Part shown: piece after piece, positions 43,713 through 52,626 of the stretch
Layout: each line of letters opens with the position of its first letter
Numbering within the stretch: the first letter of the stretch is position 1
Source of the DNA: Microvirga sesbaniae
GTDB taxonomy: Bacteria > Pseudomonadota > Alphaproteobacteria > Rhizobiales > Beijerinckiaceae
Assembly (NCBI RefSeq): GCF_025460805.1
Contig: NZ_JAMXFJ010000006.1
Span: forward strand, 124,001-188,000
Reading direction: 5' to 3'
DNA length: 64,000 nucleotides
Position numbers and translations under genes: made by a program
Notes under the pieces: model-generated
The model's input: the letters and a program-made list of their open reading frames with translations, nothing else
Database searches by the model: none
Told to the model about the DNA's origin: nothing

Positions 43713-46700
43713 ATGGTCAATCTCGTCAAGCACGACCTCGAATTCATCCTGAAGCAGATCAAGATCGCAGAGGCGCATGCCAATGGCGGTGACCTGAGCA
43801 AGCTCGTGGCCGAGGCCGGCGGCCTCGATCCGAACGCGTCCACCACGCCGACCCAGGCGTTCCTGCTTCCCTACGGGTTGCGCACCGTCGACGGCAGCTA
43901 CAACAACCTCGTCGATGGACGCGAGACCTGGGGCGCCGCCGACCAGCCGTTCCCGGTGATGACGCCGCCCACTTATGTGAACGAAGACGACGACAGGATG
44001 ATGTTCGGCACGCCCGCCAACCCGGTGTGGCTGACGAACAACAATTATGCGCCCGGCTCGTCAACGGGATCGCCGATGCTGCCGCCGGGCACGGTCGTCG
44101 ATGCCGACCCGCGCCTGATCTCGAACCTCATCGCCGACCAGACGCTGAACAATCCCGCGGCCATCGGGGCGGCGCTGACCTATGCCGGCATCACGGGCGC
44201 GGCCCAGCTCACCGCCATCCAGCAGATCCAGGCGGCCCGCGCGGCGATCGCCCAGGCGCAGGCGGAAGCCGGAAGCGCGCCGGCGGCCATTCCCGGGCTT
44301 CAGGCCGCCGTCGACACGGCGGAGGCCGCCCTGGCCCAGGCCCAGGCCAATCTCGGCCAGGCCCAGGCGCAGGCTGCGACGGATCAGGCCGCGCACGCGG
44401 CCGCCGCGGCGAAGCTCGCCGCCGCCCAGCAGGCCTACAACAACGCCAAGGCCGTTTATGACGCCATGGGCGCCAGCACCCTGACCGCGAGCCTCGACCT
44501 CATCGCCGCCCAGGAGACCCTGACCGGCGGCCAGGCCGCGCTTGCGGCCGCGCTCGCCAAAGTCGAGAGCTCGGCCGCGGCGGTCCAAGCGGCCGCGAAG
44601 GCGGTGACGGATGCGACGAACGCGCTGGCGGACGCCGATGCGGCGCTCGCCTCCGCGCAGGCGCAGGCTGCGTCGGACCAGGCCCGGCTCGATGAGGCGC
44701 AGTTCGACCTCGCGGCGGCCGAGCGGAACCTCGCCGATGCGCAGTCCGTGCTCGACGGTCTCGTCGCGAGCGGAGCCGACGATCTCAGTCAGGAGGTCGC
44801 GCAAGCGCAGGCGGCCGTCGATGCCCTCCAGCTGATCGTCGACGCGATGCAGTCCGACGTCGACGATGCGAAGTCGCAGGTCGACCTTTCCAACGCAGCG
44901 CTGAGCGCCGCGCAGAATGCGGTATCGCTCGCGGCCGCGAAACTGGCCGGTGCGGAATCCGCGCTCGGTTCGCTCCAGCAGCAGGCCGCGGCGGATCAGA
45001 GCGCCCATGCGGCGGCCGTGACGAGCCTCGCCGCCGCCCAGCAGGCCCATGACCAAGCGAAGGCGACGTACGATGCCATCTCGGACGAAGGCGTCACCGA
45101 TGAGGAGATGCAATCCTGGATGGACGCGAATGCCGCCTACAAGGCTGCCCAGGTCGTTCTGGCCAACAGCAAGACGGCCGAGGCCAATGCGCGTGCGGCG
45201 GCGGCGGCCTCTGCGGATGCTGCGGCCGACGCCAGGACAGCCGTGACGGAAGCGACCACGGCGCTCGCCGGTGCCAACGCGGCGCTTTCCCTCGCTCAGG
45301 ATCAGGCCGCGGCGGACCAGGCCCTGCTTGACCAGGCGCGAGCCGACCTCCTTTCCGCCCAGCAGGACCTGGCGGACGCGCAGGCGGTGCTGGAGGGGAT
45401 CACCGAGCAGGGCGCCGCTTACGCGCAGGCGCAGGCCGACGTCGATGCAGCCCGGCAGATCGTGGACGCGAAGCAGTCCGCCTTCGACGCGGCGGAGGCG
45501 CGGGTCGAGCTGTCCGACGCGGCGGTGAGTGCCGCGCAGAGCCAGGTGTCCATCAAGAGCACGGCCCTGGCGAATGCCCAGTCCAGCCTCGCCTCGGCGC
45601 AGCAGCAGCTGGCCGCAGACCAGCAATCGCATGCAGCCGCCGTGGCGGCGCTTGACGACGCGGAGGATGCTCTGAACGACGCGCACGCCGTGTACGACTT
45701 CATGAGCGCCCAGCTCGTGAAAGCGGATGCCGACTACGGTGCCGCCCAGCAGGCCCTGACGGCCGGCCAGACCGCCGAGGCGGACGCCCGCGCGAGCGCG
45801 GAAGGATCGGCTGCCACCGTCGGCGCCGCGCAGACCGGCGTGGCGACCGCCACGACGGCCTTGGCCACGGCCGAGGCTGCCCTTGCCGATGCGCAGGGCG
45901 CCGCCCAGGGGGTCACGGCAGCGCAGACCGCCCTGTCCAACCTTCTCTCCCAGCTGGGCATCCAGATGGACGGCACCACCGTGCTGATCCCGAACGTCTC
46001 GCCCGACATCGGCGACTCGGCCCCCTACAACTCGCTGTTCACCCTGTTCGGCCAGTTCTTCGACCACGGCCTCGACCTGATCGCCAAGGGCGGCAGCGGA
46101 ACGGTCTACATTCCCCTGTCTCCGGACGATCCGCTCTACAACCCGGCGACGCCTCACACCAACTTCATGGTTCTGACCCGCGCGGCCACGCCAAACGGCG
46201 AGAACACGAACCTGACCACCCCGTGGGTCGACCAGAACCAGACCTACACGTCGCATGCCTCGCACCAAGTCTTCCTGCGCGAATACACCACCGGCCCCGA
46301 CGGCAAGCCGGTCGCCACCGGCCGGCTGCTCGACGGCGACCGGGGCCTCGCCACCTGGGCTGACGTCAAGGAGCAGGCCCGCGTCATGCTCGGCATCGAC
46401 CTGACCGACGCCCATGTCACGAACGTTCCGCTGCTGCGCACGGATCCCTACGGCAACTTCATCCCGCACCCGCAGACCGGCTATGCCCAGGTGATAGTCG
46501 GGATCGGCCCGGACGGCGTCCCGAACACACCGGACGACATCGTGGTCTCGGGCACTCCGGGGTCTCCGGTGAGCCTCGCGAACGCGGTCCTCACCGGCCA
46601 CGCCTTCCTCGACGACATCGCCCACGCGGCGGTGCCGGTCCTGGCCGGCGGGCTCCTCCAGAAGGACGGCGACGGCGGGATCGGCTACGCCAATGCGGAC

Positions 46701-49700
46701 GGCTCCACGACGGGCCTCGTCAACTCGCGCGGCTCGAACACCGCCTACGACAACGAGCTGCTCGACGCGCACTACATCACGGGCGACGGCCGCGGCAACG
46801 AGAATGTGGGCCTGACCGCGATCCACCACGTGTTCCACTCGGAGCACAACCACCTCGTCGACCAGGTCAAGTCCCTGGCGCTCTCCACCGGCGATCTCGC
46901 CTTCCTGAACGAGTGGCTGCTCGTTCCGGTCGCCGCGATCCCGACCACCGAGGCCGGCAAGGCCGCCCTCGTGTGGGACGGCGAGCGTCTGTTCCAGGCC
47001 GCCCGCTTCACCAACGAGATGGAGTACCAGCACCTCGTCTTCGAGGAATTCGCCCGCAAGATGCAGCCCGACGTGGATGCCTTCGTGTTCGAGCCGTCGG
47101 TCGACATCAACCCGGCGATCTTCGCGGAGTTCGCCCAGGCCGTGTACCGCTTCGGCCACTCGATGCTCAACGAGACCATCGACACGATTACGGTCAACGG
47201 CCAGCAGGTCTCGATGAAGCTGTTCGACGGCTTCCTCAACCCGCTCGCCTTCGGGGCCACCGACGCGAGCGGCAAAGTGGTGGTGGATCACGAGCAGGCC
47301 GCCGGCGCGATCATCCGCGGCATGTCCCGCCAGCACGGCAACGAGATCGACGAGTTCATCACCCACGTGCTGCGCAACCAGCTCGTCGGCATCCCGCTCG
47401 ACCTCGCGGCCCTCAACATCGCCCGCGGCCGCGATCTCGGCCTGCCGACCCTCAACGAGGCGCGCGCCCAGTTCTACCAGATGGCCGGTCAGGACTCCCA
47501 GCTCAAGCCCTACGTGAGCTGGACCGACTTCGCCCTCAACCTCCAGAACTCCCTGTCGATCGTCAACTTCATCGCGGCCTACGGCAAGCATCCGCTGATC
47601 GAGGCGGCCACCACCATGGAGGCGAAGCGTGCCGCCGCGACCCTGCTGGTGTTCGGCGGAACTGGGGAGCCGGCCGACCGTCTCGCGTTCCTCAACGGCA
47701 CGGGTGCCTGGAACGCCGAGAACTCGGGCCTCAACGACATCGATCTCTGGATGGGCGGCCTCGCCGAGAAGAAGATGGATTTCGGCGGCATGCTGGGTTC
47801 CACCTTCTCCTTCGTCTTCGAGGCGCAGCTGGAGGCTCTCCAGGATGCCGACCGGTTCTACTACCTGTCGCGCGTTCAGGGCCTCAACCTCCTGAACGAG
47901 CTCGAGAACAACTCGATGACCGACATCATCATGCGCAACACCGACCTCGGCGACGAGGGCCGGACCGCGCTCCCGGGCGACATCTTCGCGACCCCCGCCC
48001 ATACGCTCGAGATGATCGTCTCCAAGCAGGTCGGGGCCGATCCCACCTGGGACAACCCGGTCCTCCAGGCGCTGTCTCCGCTGGTGGTGCGCAAGGATCT
48101 GGACGGCGACGGCGACCTCGATGTGCTGATCTACAACGGCACCGATCACGTGGTGATGGGCGGCACGGCCGAGAACGACCTGATCGTGGCCGGCGAGGGC
48201 GACGACACGGTCTGGGGCTATGAAGGCAACGACACCATCGAGGCCGGCTACGGCGTCGACATCGTCCATGGCGGCAAGGGTGACGACATCATCACCAATG
48301 CCGGCACGGATATCGGCATGACCGACAAGCTGCACGGCGAGGAGGGCAACGACGTCATCCAGGGCGGCAGCGGGCTCGCGCTGCTCTTCGGCAACCAGGG
48401 CCAGGACTTCCTGATCGCCGGTCCGGACGGCAAGACGGTCTTCGGCGGCACCGGGAACGACTTCATCCTCGGCGGTGACGGCGGCGACGGCCTGATGGGC
48501 AACGAGGGCGACGACTGGATCGAGGGCGGCCCGCGGTTCGACGTCATCTCCGGCGAGAACTCGGAGCTGTTCTTCAACTCCACCATCATCGGTCACGACG
48601 TGCTCAACGGCGGCGCCAGCGACACCGACTACGACGGCGAGTCCGGCGACGACATCATGTTCCAGGCCGAGGGCATCCAGCGCAACAACGGCATGGCGGG
48701 CTTCGACTGGGCCATCCACAAGGGCGACAGCGTCGCGGCGAATTCCGATCTCGGCATCCCGATCTTCGACAACCAGGAGGCGTTCATCCTGCGTGACCGC
48801 TTCGACCTCGTCGAGGGTCTGTCCGGATGGAAGCACAACGACATCCTGACCGGGCGCGTCGCGGCGGTGAACACCAGGGCGGAGGCCACGGGTACGGCCG
48901 CCATCCCAGGGCCGGGTAACCCGATCGACTCCTTCTCCAACGACCTGCTGCAGAAGAACGTGTCGCTCATCAACGGTCTGGACAAGCTGGTGGCCCACCT
49001 CACCCGCATTCCGGTGGTGGACGCCCAGGGCCGCCCGGTTCTCGACGCCAACGGCAATCCCGAGCTGATCGTGCTCGACACCTCGCAGGCCGCGGACATC
49101 ATCCTCGGCGGCGGCGGCAGCGACACCATCAAGGGCTTCGCCGGCGACGACATCATCGACGGCGACCAGTGGCTGAACGTGCGGATCCGCATCACGACGC
49201 CGACCGGGGTCTACACGGCAGACGGGATGACCGGAAAGGTGTACCTGGAATCCCAGTATGCCTACGGGGCCCCGGTTCAGGGGGCAACCGCCCAGTTCGG
49301 CGGCAAGACCCTCGACGCCCTGATGCTCAGCGCGACCCTGAACCCGGGCCAGCTCAGCATCGTCCGCGAGATCGTCGATGGCGATCTGAACGACAGCGCC
49401 ACCGACGTGGCGGTGTACGGCGACCTGCGGGCCAACTACACCATCACGAGCAACGCGGACGGCAGCATCACGGTCCAGCACGTGACGGTGACGGTCGAGA
49501 CCGATCCGACCACGGGCAACAACCGGGTCTCGGACGGAACCGACCGCCTCTGGAACATCGAGAAGCTGAAGTTCGCCGACCAGGAGGTCAGCCTCACGCC
49601 TCCGAAGCTGTCGCTCCACGCCTTCGATACGGGGAATTACCGCGATGACTTTTCCCCCTCGAACTATCAGGGCACGGATGGAACGGTGAATTGGACCCCG

Positions 49701-52472
49701 GGCTGGGTGGAAACCGAAGACGACGGCAGCGCCACCAGCTCCAACGGCCAGATCCTCGTGAGCAACGGTTTCCTGCGCTTCGAGGACGGCAATGGCGCAA
49801 CGATCACCCGGACGGTCAACCTCGCCGGAGCAGAGAGCGCCGTGCTCAGCTTCTCGGCCAACCCGGACAATCTCGAGAACGATGACTACGTCTCCGTGCA
49901 GTTCTCTGCCGACGGCATCACCTTCACCGAACTCGACCGGATCACGGGCAATGGCGGGACCGAGACCCTATCCTTCAACCTGACTGGCCCGTTCTCGGCC
50001 AACGCGGCCATCCGGTTCGTTGCGACCTCGTTCGAGAACAGCTTCCTCAGCAATGACGTGGTGCAGATCGACAACGTCACGGTCGACTTCGCCAGGCCGG
50101 CTTCGGTCCCCACCGTGCACTACGAGACCACGTTCACGGAGGATCAGAGCCAAGTCGCGATCGCCAACAATCCGGGCATCGTCGAGGATACCGGTGTGCT
50201 GGTGTCCGCACGGGTCGTGCTGACCAATGCCCAGGCTGGCGACGTGCTGTCGGCACCGACGAACCTGCCAGGCAACATCACCCGCACGATCGACACCTCG
50301 GTTCCAGGGCAGATCACGGTGATCCTGACCGGCACGGAGACCGTCGCCAACTACCAGGCTGCCATCCAGGCCATTCGCTTCGAGAACACCTCGGAGAACC
50401 CGAGTGCGATTGATCGGATCGTCAACGTGACCGTCAATGACGGCTTCCTGAACAGCAACGTCGCCACCACGACCGTCAACGTCGTTCCCGTCAACGATGC
50501 CCCGGTGGTCAGCGGTGACAGCGTGTACACCAACTACACGACTGCCCCGTTCATCATCCCCGAATGGGCATTGCTGGCCAACGACACCGATGCCGAAGGT
50601 GCCACTTTGGACGTCACCGCGCTCAGCGCCGTCAATGGCCTGACCGCGTCCCTGGCGACCAATCCCGGCTCTGTCACACTGACAGATACCGGAACGGCTG
50701 GCGGCAGCTTCAACTACACTGCATCCGACGGTTCGGGCGCTGCGAATGCAACCGCAACGGGCAGCGTGACGGTCAACCGTGACACGACCGGTGCCATCAA
50801 CGGCAACGGCAACGACAACATCCTGATCGGCGACGGGAGCAACAGCACCCTCACCGGCGGCCAGGGTGATGACCTGATCTTCGCAGGAGCTGGCAACGAT
50901 ACGGTCACCTGGGGCGTCAGCACGTTCCTGGGGTTCGAGATCGGCAACGATGGCCACGACTTCGTCGACGGCGGTGTCGGAAACGACCACTTCGTCGTCA
51001 CGGGAAGCAACGCGGCCGAGGCCTTTGTGGTCTATGCCCGCAGCAATGTCCCAGCGGCGCTCGCTGCCGGCCTCAAGCCGGACACGGAGATCGTGATCAC
51101 CCGCAATGGAAACGTCATTGCGGAACTCGACAACATCGAGGAGATCACCATCAACACCAGCGGCGGCAACGACACCGTGCAAGCCGTCGGCAACTTCGAT
51201 CCCACGAGCCTAGCTTTCAGCACGATCACGATCAACGGTTCGTCGGACAACAATGTCGTCGACATCTCGCAGCTCACCTCGGCGCACCGGATCGTGTTCC
51301 GCACGAACGGCGGCAACGACACCATCGTCGGGACGCTGCGGCCCCAGGACGTGATCGAACTCGAACCCGGCCGTACGCCGGACGAGTACGAGTGGGAGGA
51401 GAACGAGGACGGCTCCACCAGTGTCGTCTGCGCAAGCCACAGGATCACCTTCCGGTGCGAGGCGGGACGCAGGCCCGCCCTGGTCGTGGCCTCGGTGACG
51501 GCGGATCCGGAAACCCCGGTTCAGCCCGAGACGCCGGCCAATCCGGAGAACCCGGCGCAGCCCGGGACGCCGACCCAGCCTCAGCCGGCCGATCCGGTCC
51601 TCCCGGTCGACCCGGTCATCCCGGTCGATCCGGGCGTCCCGGCCAATCCCGGACCCTCGAGCGATCCGATCCCGGCCGCACCGGCTCAACCCGCGGCCCC
51701 CGCCAACCTCGTCCTCAAGGGCGGCTCGCGCAGCGAGACGCTCCGGGGCGGCGAAGGCGACGACCGGGTGGAGGGTGGCCGCGGCCACGACAGGCTCTAC
51801 GGCGGCGACGGTCGCGACGAGCTCCACGGCGGCGACGGCCACGACCGTCTCGACGGCGGCGCCGGCATCGACCGGATGGAAGGCGGCAGAGGCAACGACG
51901 TCTACGTGGTCGACGATGCCGGTGACCGGGTGATCGAGCGCAGCGGTCAGGGTGTCGATACCGTCAGGAGCAGCGTGTCCTACTCGCTCAATGGCACCCA
52001 CGTGGAGAAGCTGATCCTGGCCGGGACGGCCGACATCAACGGCACGGGCAACCGTCTCGACAACGCCCTGTCGGGCAATGCCGGCGACAACGTCCTCAAG
52101 GGCGGGGCGGGCCACGACGTGCTCAGGGGCATGGCGGGCGACGACATGCTCCTGGGCGGCTCGGGCCGCGACAAGCTCGCCGGAGGCGCCGGAAACGACG
52201 TGCTCCGGGGCGGGTCGGGCGACGACAGGCTGACCGGCGGCTCCGGCCAGGACAGCTTCGTGTTCGAGCGGGGCGGCGGCCGCGACGTGGTCACCGACTT
52301 CCGCGCCGATCACGACCGGATCGACGCGAGCCGGCTGTCCGGGGTGGACAAGCTGTCGGACCTGCACCTGACCCAGGTCGGCCAGGACACCGTGATCGAG
52401 CACGGCTCCGACATCCTGGTCCTGAAAGGCGTCACCGCGTCCGATCTCGACAACGGCGACTTCATCTTCTGA
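43713..52472 (+). CDS. Giant RTX heme peroxidase with repeated coiled-coil insertion, type I secretion substrate
   Basis: 2919 residues. Order: N-terminal segment of the bacterial RTX-peroxidase family (about 1-168); an Ala/Gln/Asp-rich coiled coil (about 169-745) made of two and a half repeats of about 205 residues; an animal-type heme peroxidase domain (about 747-1450) with distal Asp784-His785 in FGQFFDHGLDL and proximal His1149 in YRFGHSML; RTX repeats (about 1480-1610 and 1794-1820); a beta-sandwich domain (about 1980-2130); a cadherin/VCBS-like region (about 2133-2360); more RTX (about 2365-2430); a Pro-rich linker (about 2598-2665); and a C-terminal RTX block ending LDNGDFIF, the secretion signal. 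No Sec signal. ATG 43713 follows AAGGGGAAGCGTC. Exporter genes follow directly. Probably an extracellular peroxidase needing calcium to fold. Confidence 0.93.
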   Translation: MVNLVKHDLEFILKQIKIAEAHANGGDLSKLVAEAGGLDPNASTTPTQAFLLPYGLRTVDGSYNNLVDGRETWGAADQPFPVMTPPTYVNEDDDRMMFGTPANPVWLTNNNYAPGSSTGSPMLPPGTVVDADPRLISNLIADQTLNNPAAIGAALTYAGITGAAQLTAIQQIQAARAAIAQAQAEAGSAPAAIPGLQAAVDTAEAALAQAQANLGQAQAQAATDQAAHAAAAAKLAAAQQAYNNAKAVYDAMGASTLTASLDLIAAQETLTGGQAALAAALAKVESSAAAVQAAAKAVTDATNALADADAALASAQAQAASDQARLDEAQFDLAAAERNLADAQSVLDGLVASGADDLSQEVAQAQAAVDALQLIVDAMQSDVDDAKSQVDLSNAALSAAQNAVSLAAAKLAGAESALGSLQQQAAADQSAHAAAVTSLAAAQQAHDQAKATYDAISDEGVTDEEMQSWMDANAAYKAAQVVLANSKTAEANARAAAAASADAAADARTAVTEATTALAGANAALSLAQDQAAADQALLDQARADLLSAQQDLADAQAVLEGITEQGAAYAQAQADVDAARQIVDAKQSAFDAAEARVELSDAAVSAAQSQVSIKSTALANAQSSLASAQQQLAADQQSHAAAVAALDDAEDALNDAHAVYDFMSAQLVKADADYGAAQQALTAGQTAEADARASAEGSAATVGAAQTGVATATTALATAEAALADAQGAAQGVTAAQTALSNLLSQLGIQMDGTTVLIPNVSPDIGDSAPYNSLFTLFGQFFDHGLDLIAKGGSGTVYIPLSPDDPLYNPATPHTNFMVLTRAATPNGENTNLTTPWVDQNQTYTSHASHQVFLREYTTGPDGKPVATGRLLDGDRGLATWADVKEQARVMLGIDLTDAHVTNVPLLRTDPYGNFIPHPQTGYAQVIVGIGPDGVPNTPDDIVVSGTPGSPVSLANAVLTGHAFLDDIAHAAVPVLAGGLLQKDGDGGIGYANADGSTTGLVNSRGSNTAYDNELLDAHYITGDGRGNENVGLTAIHHVFHSEHNHLVDQVKSLALSTGDLAFLNEWLLVPVAAIPTTEAGKAALVWDGERLFQAARFTNEMEYQHLVFEEFARKMQPDVDAFVFEPSVDINPAIFAEFAQAVYRFGHSMLNETIDTITVNGQQVSMKLFDGFLNPLAFGATDASGKVVVDHEQAAGAIIRGMSRQHGNEIDEFITHVLRNQLVGIPLDLAALNIARGRDLGLPTLNEARAQFYQMAGQDSQLKPYVSWTDFALNLQNSLSIVNFIAAYGKHPLIEAATTMEAKRAAATLLVFGGTGEPADRLAFLNGTGAWNAENSGLNDIDLWMGGLAEKKMDFGGMLGSTFSFVFEAQLEALQDADRFYYLSRVQGLNLLNELENNSMTDIIMRNTDLGDEGRTALPGDIFATPAHTLEMIVSKQVGADPTWDNPVLQALSPLVVRKDLDGDGDLDVLIYNGTDHVVMGGTAENDLIVAGEGDDTVWGYEGNDTIEAGYGVDIVHGGKGDDIITNAGTDIGMTDKLHGEEGNDVIQGGSGLALLFGNQGQDFLIAGPDGKTVFGGTGNDFILGGDGGDGLMGNEGDDWIEGGPRFDVISGENSELFFNSTIIGHDVLNGGASDTDYDGESGDDIMFQAEGIQRNNGMAGFDWAIHKGDSVAANSDLGIPIFDNQEAFILRDRFDLVEGLSGWKHNDILTGRVAAVNTRAEATGTAAIPGPGNPIDSFSNDLLQKNVSLINGLDKLVAHLTRIPVVDAQGRPVLDANGNPELIVLDTSQAADIILGGGGSDTIKGFAGDDIIDGDQWLNVRIRITTPTGVYTADGMTGKVYLESQYAYGAPVQGATAQFGGKTLDALMLSATLNPGQLSIVREIVDGDLNDSATDVAVYGDLRANYTITSNADGSITVQHVTVTVETDPTTGNNRVSDGTDRLWNIEKLKFADQEVSLTPPKLSLHAFDTGNYRDDFSPSNYQGTDGTVNWTPGWVETEDDGSATSSNGQILVSNGFLRFEDGNGATITRTVNLAGAESAVLSFSANPDNLENDDYVSVQFSADGITFTELDRITGNGGTETLSFNLTGPFSANAAIRFVATSFENSFLSNDVVQIDNVTVDFARPASVPTVHYETTFTEDQSQVAIANNPGIVEDTGVLVSARVVLTNAQAGDVLSAPTNLPGNITRTIDTSVPGQITVILTGTETVANYQAAIQAIRFENTSENPSAIDRIVNVTVNDGFLNSNVATTTVNVVPVNDAPVVSGDSVYTNYTTAPFIIPEWALLANDTDAEGATLDVTALSAVNGLTASLATNPGSVTLTDTGTAGGSFNYTASDGSGAANATATGSVTVNRDTTGAINGNGNDNILIGDGSNSTLTGGQGDDLIFAGAGNDTVTWGVSTFLGFEIGNDGHDFVDGGVGNDHFVVTGSNAAEAFVVYARSNVPAALAAGLKPDTEIVITRNGNVIAELDNIEEITINTSGGNDTVQAVGNFDPTSLAFSTITINGSSDNNVVDISQLTSAHRIVFRTNGGNDTIVGTLRPQDVIELEPGRTPDEYEWEENEDGSTSVVCASHRITFRCEAGRRPALVVASVTADPETPVQPETPANPENPAQPGTPTQPQPADPVLPVDPVIPVDPGVPANPGPSSDPIPAAPAQPAAPANLVLKGGSRSETLRGGEGDDRVEGGRGHDRLYGGDGRDELHGGDGHDRLDGGAGIDRMEGGRGNDVYVVDDAGDRVIERSGQGVDTVRSSVSYSLNGTHVEKLILAGTADINGTGNRLDNALSGNAGDNVLKGGAGHDVLRGMAGDDMLLGGSGRDKLAGGAGNDVLRGGSGDDRLTGGSGQDSFVFERGGGRDVVTDFRADHDRIDASRLSGVDKLSDLHLTQVGQDTVIEHGSDILVLKGVTASDLDNGDFIF
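44376..45945 (+). repeat. About 205-codon direct repeats encoding the coiled coil of the peroxidase
   Basis: Units begin near 44376, 44988 and 45612, each at an (A)ADQxxHAAA segment followed by LAAAQQA and later ADQxxLDxAxxDL, DLADAQxVL and SLASAQQQ blocks. The third unit is cut short where the peroxidase domain resumes. Period about 612-624 bp. Confidence 0.75.
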
Positions 52473-52497
52473 TGCGGCCGACCTGAGATCGCGATGG

Positions 52498-52598
52498 TCC
52501 CGCCGGGCGAATGTCCCCCAATCCTCCCGGCGGGAACCTGAACCCGGATGTCGCCGCCCCCCTGGCGGGGCGCCGCCCCGCTGGCGGCATCCGGGTTC
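52498..52598. terminator. Two large hairpins between the peroxidase gene and its exporter genes
   Basis: Stem tcccgccggg/cccggcggga (52498-52535) and stem aacccggatg/catccgggtt (52541-52598) with further GC-rich pairing inside the second. A pyrimidine run ttcatccttcttctcttcc follows. This could attenuate transcription, giving more substrate than exporter mRNA, or stabilise the 3' end. Confidence 0.5.
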
Positions 52599-52626
52599 AT
52601 CCTTCTTCTCTTCCGAGGAAACGGCC

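Noticed and set aside
44061..49619. A very long open frame (1852 codons) on the minus strand antisense to the peroxidase
   Set aside because: It mirrors the codon bias of the GC-rich sense gene, has no recognisable domain or start site, and reads as biased Arg/Gly/Val/His sequence.
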